Assembly: GCA_035235625.1 (NCBI GenBank)
Contig: CP141149.1
Coordinates: 18,913,893 to 18,977,892 of the forward strand
From: Saururus chinensis
Taxonomy: Eukaryota > Streptophyta > Magnoliopsida > Piperales > Saururaceae
Reading direction: 5' to 3'
DNA: 64,000 bases
The notes under the pieces were generated by a model that was not told the DNA's origin, did no database searches, and worked only from the letters and a program-made list of their open reading frames with translations. Within the stretch, counting starts at the first letter, position 1; each line of letters begins with the position of its first letter. Positions 33,503 to 48,200 of this stretch are shown piece after piece. The translations under genes and the position numbers were made by a program.

Positions 33503-36500
33503 TCACTCAATATACACCCCACTTTTAGAATGCACATCCTCATCACCATCATATGCTTCAAGGTACTCTTCATCTTCATCCTGATATAAGACAATAAATA
33601 TGTTGTGTTTATTGCCACAGCTTGAATATGAAATAATAGATAAGTACCTTCTCAAACACTCATATCGCACCAACAATTTCAGTATAAACTCACCAATGCA
33701 GGAAAACATATGCTTACCTCCGAGTCCTTATCTGAGGAAGTAGCACCGATGAACTGTGACTGCAACATTTCATCACTAATTTCCGTAGCAGTCTTTATTT
33801 GTTCCTGCATTGAGCCCATCAATTTGAATAAAATGAAAAACAAGAGAACAGACATTTTAACAGATGAGCATGGATGTGAATACCAGCTGTGACTTCATCA
33901 TATTAATTTTTTCCCGCAGATCTAATATATGATGATTAAGTGCCTGCAATTTTTTATCAAAATAGAGATCTAATGAGAAAAATGTTAGTCCACGCCAGCT
34001 AATATACAAATAATTAGTGGAACATTTATACCTCACGCCTTTGCAATTCAGTAGATCGAGCTAATGCCAGTCTCCTAGTCAACAGATTCTTGGGCCTCAA
34101 TACTGATGGGCGGCTATAATTTTTCCCACGATAGATAATGATCACATAACCTTTTGAAGTTTTATCCACAGATACTAAGATCCCACCACTCTCAGCTTCA
34201 AGAGATATTGCTATGTGTTTAACCTGAAGAAAGCGCTTTCCTTTCACTAGAATTTTGACAAGTTCCCTGTATTTCCAGTGTAAATGCATGTTTTCTACTG
34301 TACCATCAAAAACACCTCTTGTCCCTGAAGTTACAACACAACATATCATGCTTGATTTTGACAAGTAATTAACAAAAATTTGAACATCGTTCCCAGATGG
34401 AAGATTACCTAGAAGCAAGAAGGGTTTCATGCTCAAACCAATTTTACGAAATAAGTGCCTCTCTTCGTCAGATATAGTCTCCAAATCAGTTGGGAGCTCT
34501 GCTGGTTGTAGAGAATCATGTATCTTACGTAGCACTTTCTCAGAACTTTTGACCTTTAGCTGTGCCTATAGCAATAAAAGTGACAGATTAGATTGTGTGA
34601 AACATGCTGTTTCCTATGATACTCCAGAAGAACAACAGCTTTCAAGGGCATCATTTTAAAGGTTGAAAATCATACCTGCGCTAGCTTCTTCTCCAGGTGT
34701 CTTATGAAACCAGCTTGTCTAGACAACAATTCCTCCCTCATCGATTTCTCCCTATCCTCAATGCTCAAATTAGCTCCCCAACGGGACTTTGCTTCCACAG
34801 TTTCAGCAAGAGTACCTGCTATAAATGGCCCTTTAATTGTTTTCCCAGTTGAGGAAATCAAGGCCAGGGCTCTTCCTCGTGCCTCTTCTTCCTCATCTTG
34901 GTTAAGCCTTGTCAAGTGTTGCCTTTCTGTTAATGCATCTTTCATAGCTGGTGATAAGAAATCATTTCCCCTGTAGAAGACAATATAGTCCTTGTTCCTA
35001 GATATAAGAGTTCCCCCTGTCAGTCTCTGCACTTACGAAGCTATGTTTCAGATGACAACTATACATGAAATCTACATAGTCTAGATTCAACTGCGAATAA
35101 AACTGCAAGATCCATTAGAAATAGTATGAGCATCATTCATTTTCTTCTAAAGTATTTTATTCTTCATCATCATTACCGAGTCTGATTTATTATATAGCAG
35201 ACCAAGGATGGCTTATGCATATATCGAGAATAAGCACAGAGTCATCATCACCTTACACCAGATATCTGGCTCTTAGTAGAAACAAAAGAACACCACTCAT
35301 CCTGATCACCTTAACTTGAGAACTGAATAATGGCTGTTTTAACATATCATGGAAAGTTTGATTAAACATCCCAAATAATATTTTACCACTATGATATCAC
35401 ATGGATTCTGTATAATTATTTTGGTTATAGCAAGAGTCAATTAGTGATAAGAAACATGGTACCAACCAGCATGCCTTCTAGATCTTTCATAACATCTTAA
35501 AGTAACATCTTATATGATTATGAAACCATCAAGGGACATATTTCTTCTATTATCAAGAAACTACAAATATGCCTAATAAGGCACAATAATTGCTTCTGGA
35601 AAGACTTCCAGGAAACCAGAAACACCTTCATTCTATCCAGATGAACAATGGGCCCCATAGTAGTGAGAAGGTAATGAAGGAAGTCAACAATGACTGAAGG
35701 TTAAAGATATTGGAAGAAGAAGAAGAGCAGGACTTGCAATTCTAATGCAATTAAAAACACTGTTATTAATTCACTCATCAATGTAGAACATATTACATAA
35801 CTCATTCCAACACCTAAAATGTTACGGGCTAACTCTTTAAAGATAAACATACCTGTGCCAAAAAAAAAATGACCAAAAAAAAAGATAAACATACTAATAA
35901 ACTCCCTCATAAAATGTTACTAGATATAATTTGTGCTTCAACCAAGCCTTAAACTCCTAATGGAATGGAATATTCTGCGTAATGATATGTCTTAGGCTTG
36001 GAATTTTTAATACGTCTCTTTTTGGCTGAAGCAGAGTCCCATGCCTAAGGTATGATCCGTGTGACTGAATTTATAAAGCACCATTATTGCTGAAAATGAC
36101 AAATATGCCTTTCTTTTTTAAGAATTCCTGACTTAATTCGTCTGTCAGAACTAGTTATATATCCAGTTTGCAGAAGGGAAGGAGGCTCAGTGCGCGAATA
36201 CAAGCTATTCATTTGCAAATGAGCAAGAGCTCAGCCTTCCAAGTCATGGTAGAGCGCCCAAAAAACACCAAGAAGTTTATGCCTAAATTGTTTAGTTTGT
36301 TCTCTCCAAATAATAACGTACATCAAGCCTTCTTCCATTAATAGCTTTCTTTATTCTTCTTTTGCACTAATAATTTTCTATCTTATCTTCAAAGCTAAAA
36401 CATTATCTGTGGACACTTTAATCTATCCCTGTTGTTTAAAAGCAGGTGGAGAACTTATATCACATTTTAACATGAATGACAAGGAGCCCTTATACAATAG

Positions 36501-38943
36501 GAATAATTTTGTCCTTCCTCTGAGTCTCCAATTTTGAATGTTTCACTTCTACATATTTCCTCTTGCTTCCAGAGTGAACTCCAACTCCAGAGTAGAGTAG
36601 GATAGAATCTGCAATCTAGACATTTGAAAGTCATTTTCAATTATTTTATTATTTTAAGTAATTAGAATTCCTTATCTTGAAAGCTTAACTTCCTAAGGCC
36701 ATCCGCTAGAAACCACAATTAGCATCTACAATAACCAGATAAGAAGTCCCTTAAATTTCTGCCATAAGAGTTTAATAATTTATAAGCACAAAACAGTACA
36801 AATTAACATTAACCAACAACATGGACAGGTATCCATTCCATGGTGGCATGAAGAGAACATTATAACCAGGACAAATGTTGCCATCTCATCAACAGATATT
36901 ATGATTTTTTATTAACAGTAGCACATACCTTAAGCTCTTCTGCCATTCTCTCATTATTAGTATTTGGAATACCACGCTTGATTGCAATCTTTGCAATAGA
37001 ACTCTTGTCCCATAGCTTGACCATAGCCACAGCCAACCCTTGATTCTGTCTATTTCTTCCTGAAAGAGGAAGGTGAAGCTAACATTTCTTGCATTTGCGC
37101 ATTAAGTTAATACAACATGAACATGACAAAAACAGTACCAACCTAGTGCAAAGTGAGGTGGCATTTTTCTTGCAAATCTCCTTAAAAATGTCATTTGCTT
37201 GTCGTGGAGAGCCAATTTCACACGATGAGGAAGAAGTCTAAATGGTGGTTCATAACCCGGAACAACACAAGGAAGCAAGTCAGCATCAATTGGCACTGGA
37301 TCATAACCTGACCAATCTTTAAAACGTGGACCCAGCTCATTTAACACACTATCGATATCACTTGGATCTATCAAATCTCCATATTGACCTTCAAAACGTG
37401 GTAGAGAACCAAGTTTGGAAGCCTTCGTAGTGATATCCATAGACAACTCTTTTGGTTTAGGAGCCACGTCCTGATCCCTTTTATGAAGCTTAATAAATTG
37501 TTGCACACAAGGCAATTTGTATGTCATTCCCCGGTATAACACAACCAAACTGCCAGACCTCCAAATCACCAGTCCTCCTGTTTTTCTCTGACAGACAGAG
37601 CGTGTGCAACATGCATAACATTTATAATCAAAGTCATTCTTAGAGAATTCGGCAAATAAATTCAACTCAAGTTTGCCGCTGTAAAAATAAAAATGAGATA
37701 AAAATGACACCACTTCATAATTAAATTTGTTCCTAGAATCTATTTAAGAATCTTTGCATCAATAGGATAAACATGTGGAACAGATACAATATATCACAAT
37801 AGAAGTTTCTCTTAAATGACTAACTGAAGAAGCTTAGCATTAAAGTGTCCTTCCCTCGAGACAACAAACTAACCAAGTTGATATATTAGTATATAACCTG
37901 TCGGAAAGCATGGTGAACACACTAACCTCCAGTATCTCATGGGTTCGTTTCATGTTCACTGCTGGTGGCCCTTCGAATTTGAGCTTCACCACCTCCGCTT
38001 CCCTCCATTTCTCACTGATCTCGTCCACAACAGCTTGAGTGACGCCAGCAGAGCCCACCTTCATCCTCTCTTTCATACTCAGAGCAACATCCCGCAGCCT
38101 CCGTAGTTCGGCCTCCGGTATTGTCGCCTCCGCTAGCTGTGTGTTGCTCCTTTTACTTTCCTCTTCAGAAACTCCTTCTCTTTCCCATGGTAACTCAATA
38201 GGACTCTCGTTAGTAAGGTTACCACTCACTTCACCACAATCAGAGCTCAATTCCTCGTCCAAATTAGCAGATGAAACTCGAATATCAGTACCGATATTGT
38301 CGTCTGACTCTGAATCTTCCTTTATCTCAAAAGACAACATCTTTTCTACTATCCTTTCGACACTGCTCTCATCTTCATCTCTTTCCAGCTCAATATCCTC
38401 CGTTTCATCGATCAAAGCACTAATTTTAGCGGAATCCACACGGGTATTTTCATGCCCGCTTCCATGATCCCAAGGAGCCGAAATAATGGGATTTCTGAAC
38501 GTGAAAGTATCAACATTGGTCTCTTCTGCATCTCCATTTCCCCCCGCGTTAGAAATTCCGATGGGAAGAGAAGGCTGGGCAATTTCCGGGCTCTCTTCAG
38601 GCGACTCTTCATCGACCTTCGACTCCTGCCACGGAAATTTCGTCCTCTGAGAACCAATCTTCACCGACCACCGCTCCCGGATCTGCTCATTGAAGTCCGG
38701 CCTGGGCTTCCTCCTCCTCTTCTTCTGCACGAAGATCCTTTCTGGGTTTTCGACCTCGTGCGCTGCAGTGGCGCAGGACAAGGAAAGTTCAGAGCTTGAA
38801 CCGCCGGCGGAGAAAGACTGAAACTTCCTTCTAGGCCAAAACACTGGGAGATAGTTAAGAAGAGAAGCGGCAGAACAAGAAGAAGATTTTGAGAGAACGG
38901 GAGGGGAGGACAGACAGAACGGGCGATGGGAAGACAAGGCCAT
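33503..38943 (-). CDS. CFM3: CRM-domain group II intron splicing factor (CFM3-like)
   Basis: Nuclear-encoded RNA-binding protein of the CRS1/CAF/CFM group; CFM3 acts in splicing of organelle introns, mainly in chloroplasts. Exons (minus order): 38943-37927, 37587-37143, 37059-36929, 35026-34676, 34565-34409, 34324-34032, 33943-33884, 33804-33718, 33580-33503; all GT-AG with phases that agree; 872 residues. The N terminus is Ser-rich and acid-poor, as for a transit peptide. PWERE and [15 protein letters not shown] precede CRM domain 1 (about 274-370); CRM 2 is about 456-557 and CRM 3 about 679-780. CRM hallmarks are visible as [22 protein letters not shown] and GTLISR, IVFYRG and [14 protein letters not shown]. 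Three domains distinguish CFM3 from CAF1/2 (two) and CFM2 (four); CRS1 also has three but differs in the linker. The C terminus is acidic ([15 protein letters not shown]). Head-to-head with SCD1. Confidence 0.9.
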
Positions 38944-39296
38944 TAACAGTGGCCGAAGCGGGAGATGAGGATTTGCAGATTGCAGTCACTGAAGCTGAAG
39001 ACGCAGACGATGCTGCTTGCTTCTCAAGTCCGGTCGATTGGGCCGGCCTGACCCAAGCAATCGACCCGAACCAACTAAAGCCGGGTCCATAAATTCGCGG
39101 TCCACTCCTGGCCCGAACCAGATCAAAGTCCCCATCTTCTTCTCCGTTTGCTCTGCTATCTGGCGAAACTTTCTCCGTCGGTGCTCAGGAGCCGCGGCCG
39201 GTCGGACGTGGCGGCGGAATCGAAGCGGAGAAGATCCATGGCCGGTCTCGCGAGTCTGAGCTTTTGAAGCTCCTCTCCCTTTCCTCCGGCGGGGAA
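38944..39296. promoter_or_regulatory. Shared bidirectional promoter of CFM3 and SCD1
   Basis: Only 353 bp separate the two divergent start codons, and this must include both 5' UTRs. The region is GC-rich and has no obvious TATA box. A TGGGCC site II (TCP-type) motif lies at 39039-39044, common in plant housekeeping promoters. An in-frame ATG at 39264 adds 11 residues to SCD1 and is judged non-initiating because the known N terminus starts at the MARVFEYF equivalent. Confidence 0.65.
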
Positions 39297-42200
39297 ATGG
39301 CGCGGGTCTTTGAGTACTTCGTGGTGTGCGGGATCGGGCCGGAGATCCACACGCTGGATGGGCGGAAAGGGTTTCAGGGCACGGGCGTCATGTACATGCC
39401 CTCCTTCCTCGACCAGTTGCCACCTTCCAACTCCTCCCTCTACCCTCCCCCGCAGCTCCCCACGGTAGGTGACTGACTAGCAGACTGATCACTTGTTCGT
39501 TTGCTCAATTTCGCCCGTAGATAGCAATTTGGGTCGTTCTTCTCTACTGAAATGTTGGTTTAGCAAGTTGAACTCTTGAGTGCGGATTCGTTGCGCTAGC
39601 TGATGTAGTCTACAAAACTTTTTCTGCCTTTTTCTTCGCTAAGCTTGCATGAAAAGCAATTTGGTAAAGCTGGAATCTTCGTTAAGCTTATGTAGACTGT
39701 TTTTTTTCCTGGATTGAGTCCTACGTTATTTTTTTTCACTTGGTTTTTGTTCTTTTGGCGGAGTTCCGATAAATGTGATGTTGCTTTTATGCTGGAGATG
39801 GGTGTAGCTGGATTTAGGATCTCATATCCGAATTTGGAATTGATCTTTGTGAGTTATGTGTGATAGGCTCAGGAGAAAGAATACCCCATCATGATTCGAC
39901 GATTTTTTCTACATTAGCGAATTTTATATTACATTTTTTTTTCCAAATTCCATCAAGAGTATGGCTTATCACATTTTGTATATGCATAGCTCTTTGCATC
40001 TTTCGTCCATATAATATAGTTTGTTCTGACAGCAACCTGTTATATCTGTGGTTTTTCTAGTAAATTTCGTTATTGAATATTTTTCTTTTGACATTAATGA
40101 TGTTGAGACATTGTACCTCGACAACTAAGTCATCTTTCGATGTTTATCTTTTATCACAGTGTGTTCTTCCAGCTGGTGTTGAATTCTATTCCTCTGGGTT
40201 TGAGCCTAATGATGCTTCGACTCATCCGCGGAGCTACCCTATAGTACTTACTGGTAACTTTTTCTTTATTTCTAGTCCATTTTATCATGCTTTTATCTTA
40301 ATTTCATGAGGATTTGTTGCAATTTTCTAATCCTTATTATGTATGATTTGTTAGTCAGTAGACGAGTTCACTAAGATAAACTAGATAGATGAAAATTCAG
40401 CTTGAAGTTGAACTAAAATAGTATTATGAAGATCGAGTGGATCTTATTGGGTCTCCATTTGTTTCTTTTTGGATTGGCTACTGCACCACAAGTCTTTCAG
40501 TCAAGAAGACTATAATGAAGATCGATAATTGGTGCAAGTTTTGGTAATTAGTCATATAATGATAGTGCCATACATTCGTAGTTGTTTGTTGTTTGAACTT
40601 GCAACTAACAGATCTGCTATATGGCACTGAACTTTATTGTATGCACTTTACTGTGTTACCTGTATTTATAGCTCGTGGTTTATTGTCAAAATTTCTCGTT
40701 TTGAAAAGCATTTAAAATGCCCATTATAACTTTCCTCTTTCATTAATTACGTAAAATATTCACTGCAGAGGGAGACGGTTCAAAAATTTATGTCAGCTGC
40801 ATTTCTTTTCGAGATCCAGTTAGTGAGGACATTGCGGAAGCTTATCGTATACCACCAAACTCATTTGCTGACAAATGTATCTGTCTTGTTTCTCGTGCAC
40901 CCAGTTTCCATGTCCTTAGGGATGCTTTGGAAGAATTATTCAATTTGTGTTTTTCACCTGCTGGCAGTAGGTATGCTAATCACCTTGCTTTTGATCATCG
41001 GGTACAAAAGTTCTATAGTATCTTTCTCTGTATAAGATTTCAGGCTACCAATTACTGAATGCAAAACACAAGGGGAGCTAATTAGTTGTGAAAATATATA
41101 AGCATATTAATAGACAGCAGATTGGAGTAAAGAAGTGAGAGAGGTTTAAAAATTTGTCAAGGGTATTTTTCTAATTTCTAAAAAAGTCTTGGGCTTTTCT
41201 GCAACTTCCAGAAAGTGCATCAGATGCTAAACATTGTTTGGTTAGACTCGGGCAGCATTGTTAGAGGGCTATTTGAAGTCATTTTAATATTTTATATCCG
41301 TTAGAACTTAGAAGTGGTATTTAGAGGATGTCATTATTTTATGGAATACATGGGCCAATATTTAGCTTCTTTAATAAGTTCTAATTAGTGTGAAATTTCC
41401 TGTTTAAGGTAGAAGGAGTTGTCATTTTGGGGTAATATAATTTAGTGTTTTAATTAGTCTTTAGTGGGAGAGCCTTAGGTGGCTGCTAAAACTCTACAAA
41501 ATAGTGCAACGTGGCAACACAAACTGCTGTAGACTGTTGATTTTTTAGTTTAATGAAGTCCTAGTTTTATTCATTATTCCTCTTATTTTCTTCTTATATC
41601 TTGGATTAAAATTGGTGCTATAAGACATCTATCAGTACCACAGAAATTTTAAAGTTGAAGGCTGCTTCATCACATATGCTGGGCTTTGAAAATTTTCAAA
41701 TCAATAATGGAATGGACATTTCTAAGAGTTTTAATAACAAGGTGTTCTCCATCCATCTAGTGATATTTGTTGTTTGTCTAAATTTCAGCAAGCCTTTATG
41801 GGATGTTATTGCACATATGGTGATGAATGTTCCACTGCCTACCCCTGGGAAGGATCGAGTTTTATTTGCAATTGAGAACTGCCTTCTATCTGTGGAGGCT
41901 CCGCCTAAGGAAGGACTTCCTCATGTTGATGTATGAAAATTCTTATTTAACTCCTTGTTGATTTTTTCAGTGCCAATAACCTTTGTAGCTTAGACTGAAA
42001 TTTGTTACAATTTTGCAGATATCATTTCAGCCATTGATGCAATGCCTGGATGTTGACAATGTAATCAGGCTTTTTACTGCTGTCTTGCTTGAAAGGCGAA
42101 TTCTACTTCGGTCAAACAAGTATATTTCGTACTAAAACTATGATGTTCTTGTTGTCAGAATTTGAACAGCTAGCAATTGGTGGCAAGTTAACGAACTAAC

Positions 42201-45200
42201 AATGTACATCAAACCCAGATCGGCCTAAACAGACAAATGCATATTGACATATTATCCAACACCTCCTGCACGGGCAAGCATAAATTAACATATGCATATG
42301 CTTGCGCATGCACAGAATACAAAGGCAGGGCCGAGGATTGAAATTGGGGCTTCTTGGCTTTGATTTTATGTTAGAAACCAAGTTGCCTTAAAAGTTTAAG
42401 ATGTTAAGGAATGACCCAACAATGTATATTAAGCCCACATCTGCCCAGACAACATATGCAAATGGACAAATTATTCAACAACTTTGATGTCTGTAATTTA
42501 CACTGTTGCATGAAGAAGATATACTGTGTAAAAGTATCTACTTCTCTCTCTTGGATTCTATATCATCATTACTCAAAAAAATATAAATTTTGATGATGAA
42601 ATATGTCACTGAACTCCAAAGGGAACCATTGACATATTTAGTAATACCATGATGACTAATCAATATTATTTTCAGTTTTCCAGGAGTCCTAGTACAATTT
42701 TTTCTTTGCTGGTGAATTATTTTGTAAATGTTTTGTACATAAAACTAGTTAGTGCTAAGTCAACTTACCAATTAGTGTCTAATGGTTTAATTCATTTTGC
42801 ATCTTGTCTATGAATAATTTGGGTACTTCCTATTATTGCATGGTCCTTTGTTATTTTTGTAGGAATCTCCCATTAGCTATATGTGGACATATTACCATGG
42901 TTTGCCATCTAGGTGTTACTGGCAATTTCTGTCAGCTGAAAATAAGAGATCTCTACTAGATCGGGAAAATGAAGAATTGTTGTTCTACCTGCTGATTGCC
43001 AAGATGGTCCGCATACTCCTGTTGCTGTTGAAGAGTGCTTTCAAAAAGTGCAGAACGTTTTGCACCATTGGACTTGACAGTGGTGTTGGAGGTGTTCTTT
43101 GGAGTCAGCAGCTTACCCATTTGGGCTTTTATGGTCCACTCGCTGGCTCTCTCTTGCAAATCCCAATTCACCAAACCTCCTCTTCATTTCTTCTTCTTCT
43201 TCTTCTTCTTTTTCCTCTTTTCTCCTCTCCTGTCTACACAATTCTCTGTCTTCTGTTTCATTTGATTTCTGCCTCTGCTGGAGAGGTGTGAGCTGTCAGA
43301 TTCTGGCTAAGGAGAATGCCTTCCCAACCACAGTCTAAAAAGAGGAGTCTAAAAATGTGTAGGATATATTATTGGTGAAATCTTGCCAAGACAAGAAAAA
43401 ATGACAGTGGAAAGTCCATTTCTTATCGGCAAGATCACAGCAAATATTGCTGAGACAAAAAAACACAGGAAAAGGTCTCTAGATGAGACCTATTTCCAGA
43501 GTCTGAGATCCAAAATCTCGGCCAGAGGCAATTCTTGCATATCACTTCTGCAACTAGAACTCTTATTTAACTTCCAAACTAGGTTGAAAACTGAATTTAA
43601 ATATACACGATTGTTTGTTTTACAAGAGAACTACGGATAGCAAGCATTGGTAATTGAAGATGTTATGTAACCCAATATTTGAAATAGATTGCAACATTGT
43701 GGTTTTCAGATTGATATGTTTAAATTAAACAGAAGGTGAATGGAATTTACATGGCTGTGAAACCTGTCATGTTGTGTGAGCATTATGCAACTAATGAGTT
43801 ACATAGAGGAAGTGATCTTAGCTAAAATGTAAATAGGACTGGGAAATAGAAGAATTTGAATTAGAAACCGTGAATTATTGAACACATAGGAGTAACAATT
43901 GGTAAAGTTATGGAAATCTTATTGGGAAATGGTGTCCACATATGCTGGACTTATAATCTGAACTTATTTGAAGCTTGGAATATGGATTTTTTTTGTCAGA
44001 TGGGTAATGTATCATCATTTAAATGCCTGAACTTGCTATTACTGCTATTAAAATAATCAACTAGATTTGATAGGAATTCTGTTGTAATTTTGCTTTTTGA
44101 CCATGGAAACGTTACTTTGCAGGTATTCTCTTTTAACTCTTGTATCGGAGGCCATATGCCATTTAATATATCCATTCAGATGGCAGGTAAAATCCATGCA
44201 CTTTTTGGTTAATGTTTGAATGGTAAAGGAACTTACCTGATAAATGAATAAAGTTGTAGTAATGAAGTATGTCTGAAAGGCGTCCTCTATCGGTTATTTA
44301 TGTTGATGTTGACTGTGATGAGATTTACATTGAAAGCACTGGCATAGATAGATTTTTATGTGAATCCTCTTTATGGGACCCTATAGGGCTCATTGCGTGT
44401 GGAACCCATGGGAAATTTAAAGCGCACACAAATTTTGCTCCAAATCTGGCCTGTGAGCCCCTTACAACAATCTCCCTGAAATTACAGCCATTTTTGTGAA
44501 CTTAAAAAAGACGAAAAGTTCACATGCTTAGATGGATTCCGCATGTCAGAAATGGCCCAAATTTAATAGGTCTCTTCTCTTGGAGTTGCTCTTTTGAACT
44601 CCTTAGTCTTACTTGGCAATTAGAGAGCTTGCTTTCTATGCCAGCCCTTTCACATGATAGGAAAGAACAATAGTCTACAAATGAAGAGTATCCCTCACTT
44701 GTAGCCAAGCTTATGTACAAAGCAGGCTGGTCAGTTTAATGTCAGCTTTGTGCATGATTTTCTCCTGCAACCATCATTGCATGAAGCTGAATCCAGCTCG
44801 CTGGGTGCACAATGATGTAGATGGGGTCTTCATTTCATTTTCCCTCATTATAAGGTTGTCAGGAAGGGCATTGAGGACAATTACCTTGCCTTGTTTTAAC
44901 ATTCTGCTAGTGGCTCATGGAATATATTTACAACATTCCCTTCTGCTGCCCCCAAAAGAAAAAGAAAAAAAATTCTGCTTATATTAAGTTATATCAGCTG
45001 TTTTTGTGGTTGATGTATTTTTTAATGTCATTGGGACTCTACTCATTTCTGATTCCTTTGTTGTGCTGAAGCATGTGTACATTCCACTCCTATTTTTCAG
45101 TGGAGTAGATTACATTGATGCTCCTACACCGTACATGATGGGTCTTCATTCAGGAGTTGATACTTCCGGTCTTGTTATGGATGGTGTAAGTTTAGTTTTT

Positions 45201-48200
45201 AAATTATGGTAAATTTTCAGCTTAAACCGCTTATAGACGTGAATTCTATGCAGACTTTAAAGTTTCAGAGGCCATAATGGGCCAATAGCATGGAATTAAT
45301 GGGTATCATAGAAGGGACTTCTGGTTAAGGCCACCCCACATGTTGGGTCCTGTTCTGACATCTGTCCCTTCTCTTTCAAATCCCTGGAAATTTCATCCAT
45401 GGAAAAAGGCTAAAATTTCACAGGGTTAGGTGCTGAATGTCGAAATGGATCAAATTATGTGGCACCCACTACTTAAAATCTCCCATCATGTATCCTTTTT
45501 GGGAAAGTTGAGGGTTTACATGATGCTCTCTATGTTAACATTTGCCGGCAATCATATTCTCTTAATTTATTATGTATGTATATATATATTGTACCTCTTA
45601 TGGCTATTGCTATATACTGATGATTATAATTCTAGTAATGGGTGATTTCAAATTTTTTCCTTTAATGTTTCTCATCTAACTAGTGTCTCTCAAAGATAGT
45701 GCTATCCATTAATTTTTACGAATAAAATTTGGATGAGAATGTTGCACAATGTGCATTTTAAGATTCTATGCTTGAACTAATTTTTGACTTGTACTCTTCT
45801 GTAGGTAGTTATCGTGGATCTTGAGTACAATCGTATCATCTCATCAGAAGAAATTCCGCCCATACCAGAGCCAGAGTTAGGATTTCTGCGTGGCGAGATA
45901 TTAAAGTTACTATATCCAAATGTAGTTGGCATTGACCAAATGAAGGCCAGTCTTGGTGGCATTTTGGAACAATCACTGAGGTCTGGCAGCAAGGCTTGGG
46001 GGGAGCAGCATGACATGCAACTGAGGTGCGTCATACTTGTAATTTTGTTTGGCCTTAAGCTCAGTATCTTTAGAGTCAATTTTTCTTATAATTGTCTCCT
46101 TCCAGAGTAAGGTGGCAGGCTTTTTGGTTGCTGATAATTAGCATTTGTTTAGTGGGGGTAGTTGAGTATACCTAATTTGATCAGATTGATTTAACGGAAT
46201 TATGATATTTACTCTGGTCAGTTTTTGCTTATAACTGTCTCCTTCCAGAGTAAGGTGGCAGGCTTTTGGTTGCTGATATGTAGCAGCATTTGTCTTGTCG
46301 GGGTAGTTGAGTATACCTGATTTGATCAGATTAGTTAAATGGATTATGATTTTTTTACTCACCTGTTAATTTACTTATAAAATGTCAAATACAATAAAGA
46401 ATGATGGTCACTGCAGATTGTGCCCCATCATTATTACCTTTGAGTTGAGCTACAATTTTGTTGTTTAGACCATAATTTTGTACTGGGATACTAAAAAATT
46501 AATAGACAGTGGAGTATCTGATTAACATCTCCTAGATCTCGCATAAGTGAACACCATACTAAGGAGAGAATAATGAGATGAAGGTTAAGTATGTCATCGT
46601 CATGATGTTTCCCTTCCACCATAAGGGAAGCGCTTTTCATGCTCTCCCTGGCCATCGTGAGCCAAGCGTAAGGAACGCATAGGAAGCGTCCATTTTCAAG
46701 ATGGATGGCACACACGCCAGTGCATATTAGTGCAAGTGATACTTATGCTAACGTGCACTAGCATTGCGCCATCCATCTTGAAAATGGACGCTCCCTGTGC
46801 GTTCCTTACGCTCGGCTCACTGTCAGAGGGGAGCAGCAAAAACGCTTCCCACCATGAGATGTTGCTGCAAGAGAAGCATTGATACAGTTACCTTCCCCCA
46901 TGAAGTTGGTAATATGATTTATAGTTAAGATTTTGCAATGTCATGCTTCTGTATTAAACAAGTTGGTTCTTTAGATGCCGGCATTGTGTTGGAAGATGAC
47001 TAGATTACTCATTAACTGCAACCATATTTGCATAAAATAACTCTAGCTTGGTGGAGAATTCCTATGATAATTGTTGAGTTTCATCTTAGTTTTCCTCCAT
47101 TGGAGGGTCGAGTCAGGATAGGCATCTATTGGTAAACCTTGTCACTCAGCCTTGCATGGGTTCCCCGGTTCTTGAACAATGGAATAGATTCTATCTCAGA
47201 CCACAGCTTACTGGGTATCAAGTGTTTGATGACAATAATGATAAATTAGTTTTTTTGAGGCATTTTGCTCCTTTCATTTTAAATAATTGTATTAACTATC
47301 TTTGCTTAATATGCTCTAATTTGGAATTAAGGGAAGACCATCTTCCCTCTTCTTCTTCCCTGTTTGTGCATCGGAGGGGAGGGGGTTCCCCTCGGTAGTG
47401 CTCTTCATGGGCCCGCCTCGGGTGTGCCCCACCACCTCGTTTGCTACTTACAATATAAAGTTCTTATTATGATTTTTGGTTTATTTTTTATCTTAATAGA
47501 TGTAGTATTATGTCATAATTACTGTAGAAAGTTGAATCTAGAATTGGAAAAATGACACAACAATCATCATATTTTGTTATGTTGACCATTTTTTTATTGG
47601 GTTTTATGAAATCTGAGCATGATGAGTATCAATGATATGGGCAAATCAGATGGTTTTACGTCCCCTCATTTCCTGTGAGCGTAATGGCAGGCAGATGTAA
47701 ATGCTTAAGAGGATTGTCAGAGGGAACAATCAAATCTTCTGTATATCTTTTATCTCTTATTTGGAAACTTAAATTTGAGTTTAATTTTGCAGGTTGATAT
47801 TTCTAAGATTCTTTTCAATGATTCTGAGTGGCTACAGGAATTTCATTGTACGTAAGCACATTTTAAACTTTCTTTATGACTTTGGTAGCAGCCATGTGCT
47901 GTATTTTTGTGGTTATTCTATTAATGTACTCGTTATGATCAGGAATACACTGCAAGTCATGTTTTCAACACTCAGGCATTTTTGAAGAAACGCTCTCGTT
48001 CAACTCATCAGCCACTGGATTCTATGGTAATCTTTCTCATTTAAAATAGTGGTCGTTTTAATAATTTGCTTGATGTTTGCAATTTTCAAGGCGAAGTATT
48101 ATTCTCGGCAAATGTCAGATTGATTTTTTTCTCCTTGTGTTCAACAGATTTCTCAGTTCTTAGATTCTCAAGGTTTTCTAGATTATATGGATAGAGTTGT

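Noticed and set aside
38039-38799. Plus-strand frames of 115-142 residues opposite CFM3 exon 1
   Set aside because: Antisense shadows of the strongly coding, Ser/Glu-rich first exon of CFM3.
42881-43291. Plus-strand frame of 136 residues in SCD1 intron 5
   Set aside because: Its C-terminal half is the translated (CTT)n tract, and the first half has no recognisable domain or splice signals joining it to SCD1.
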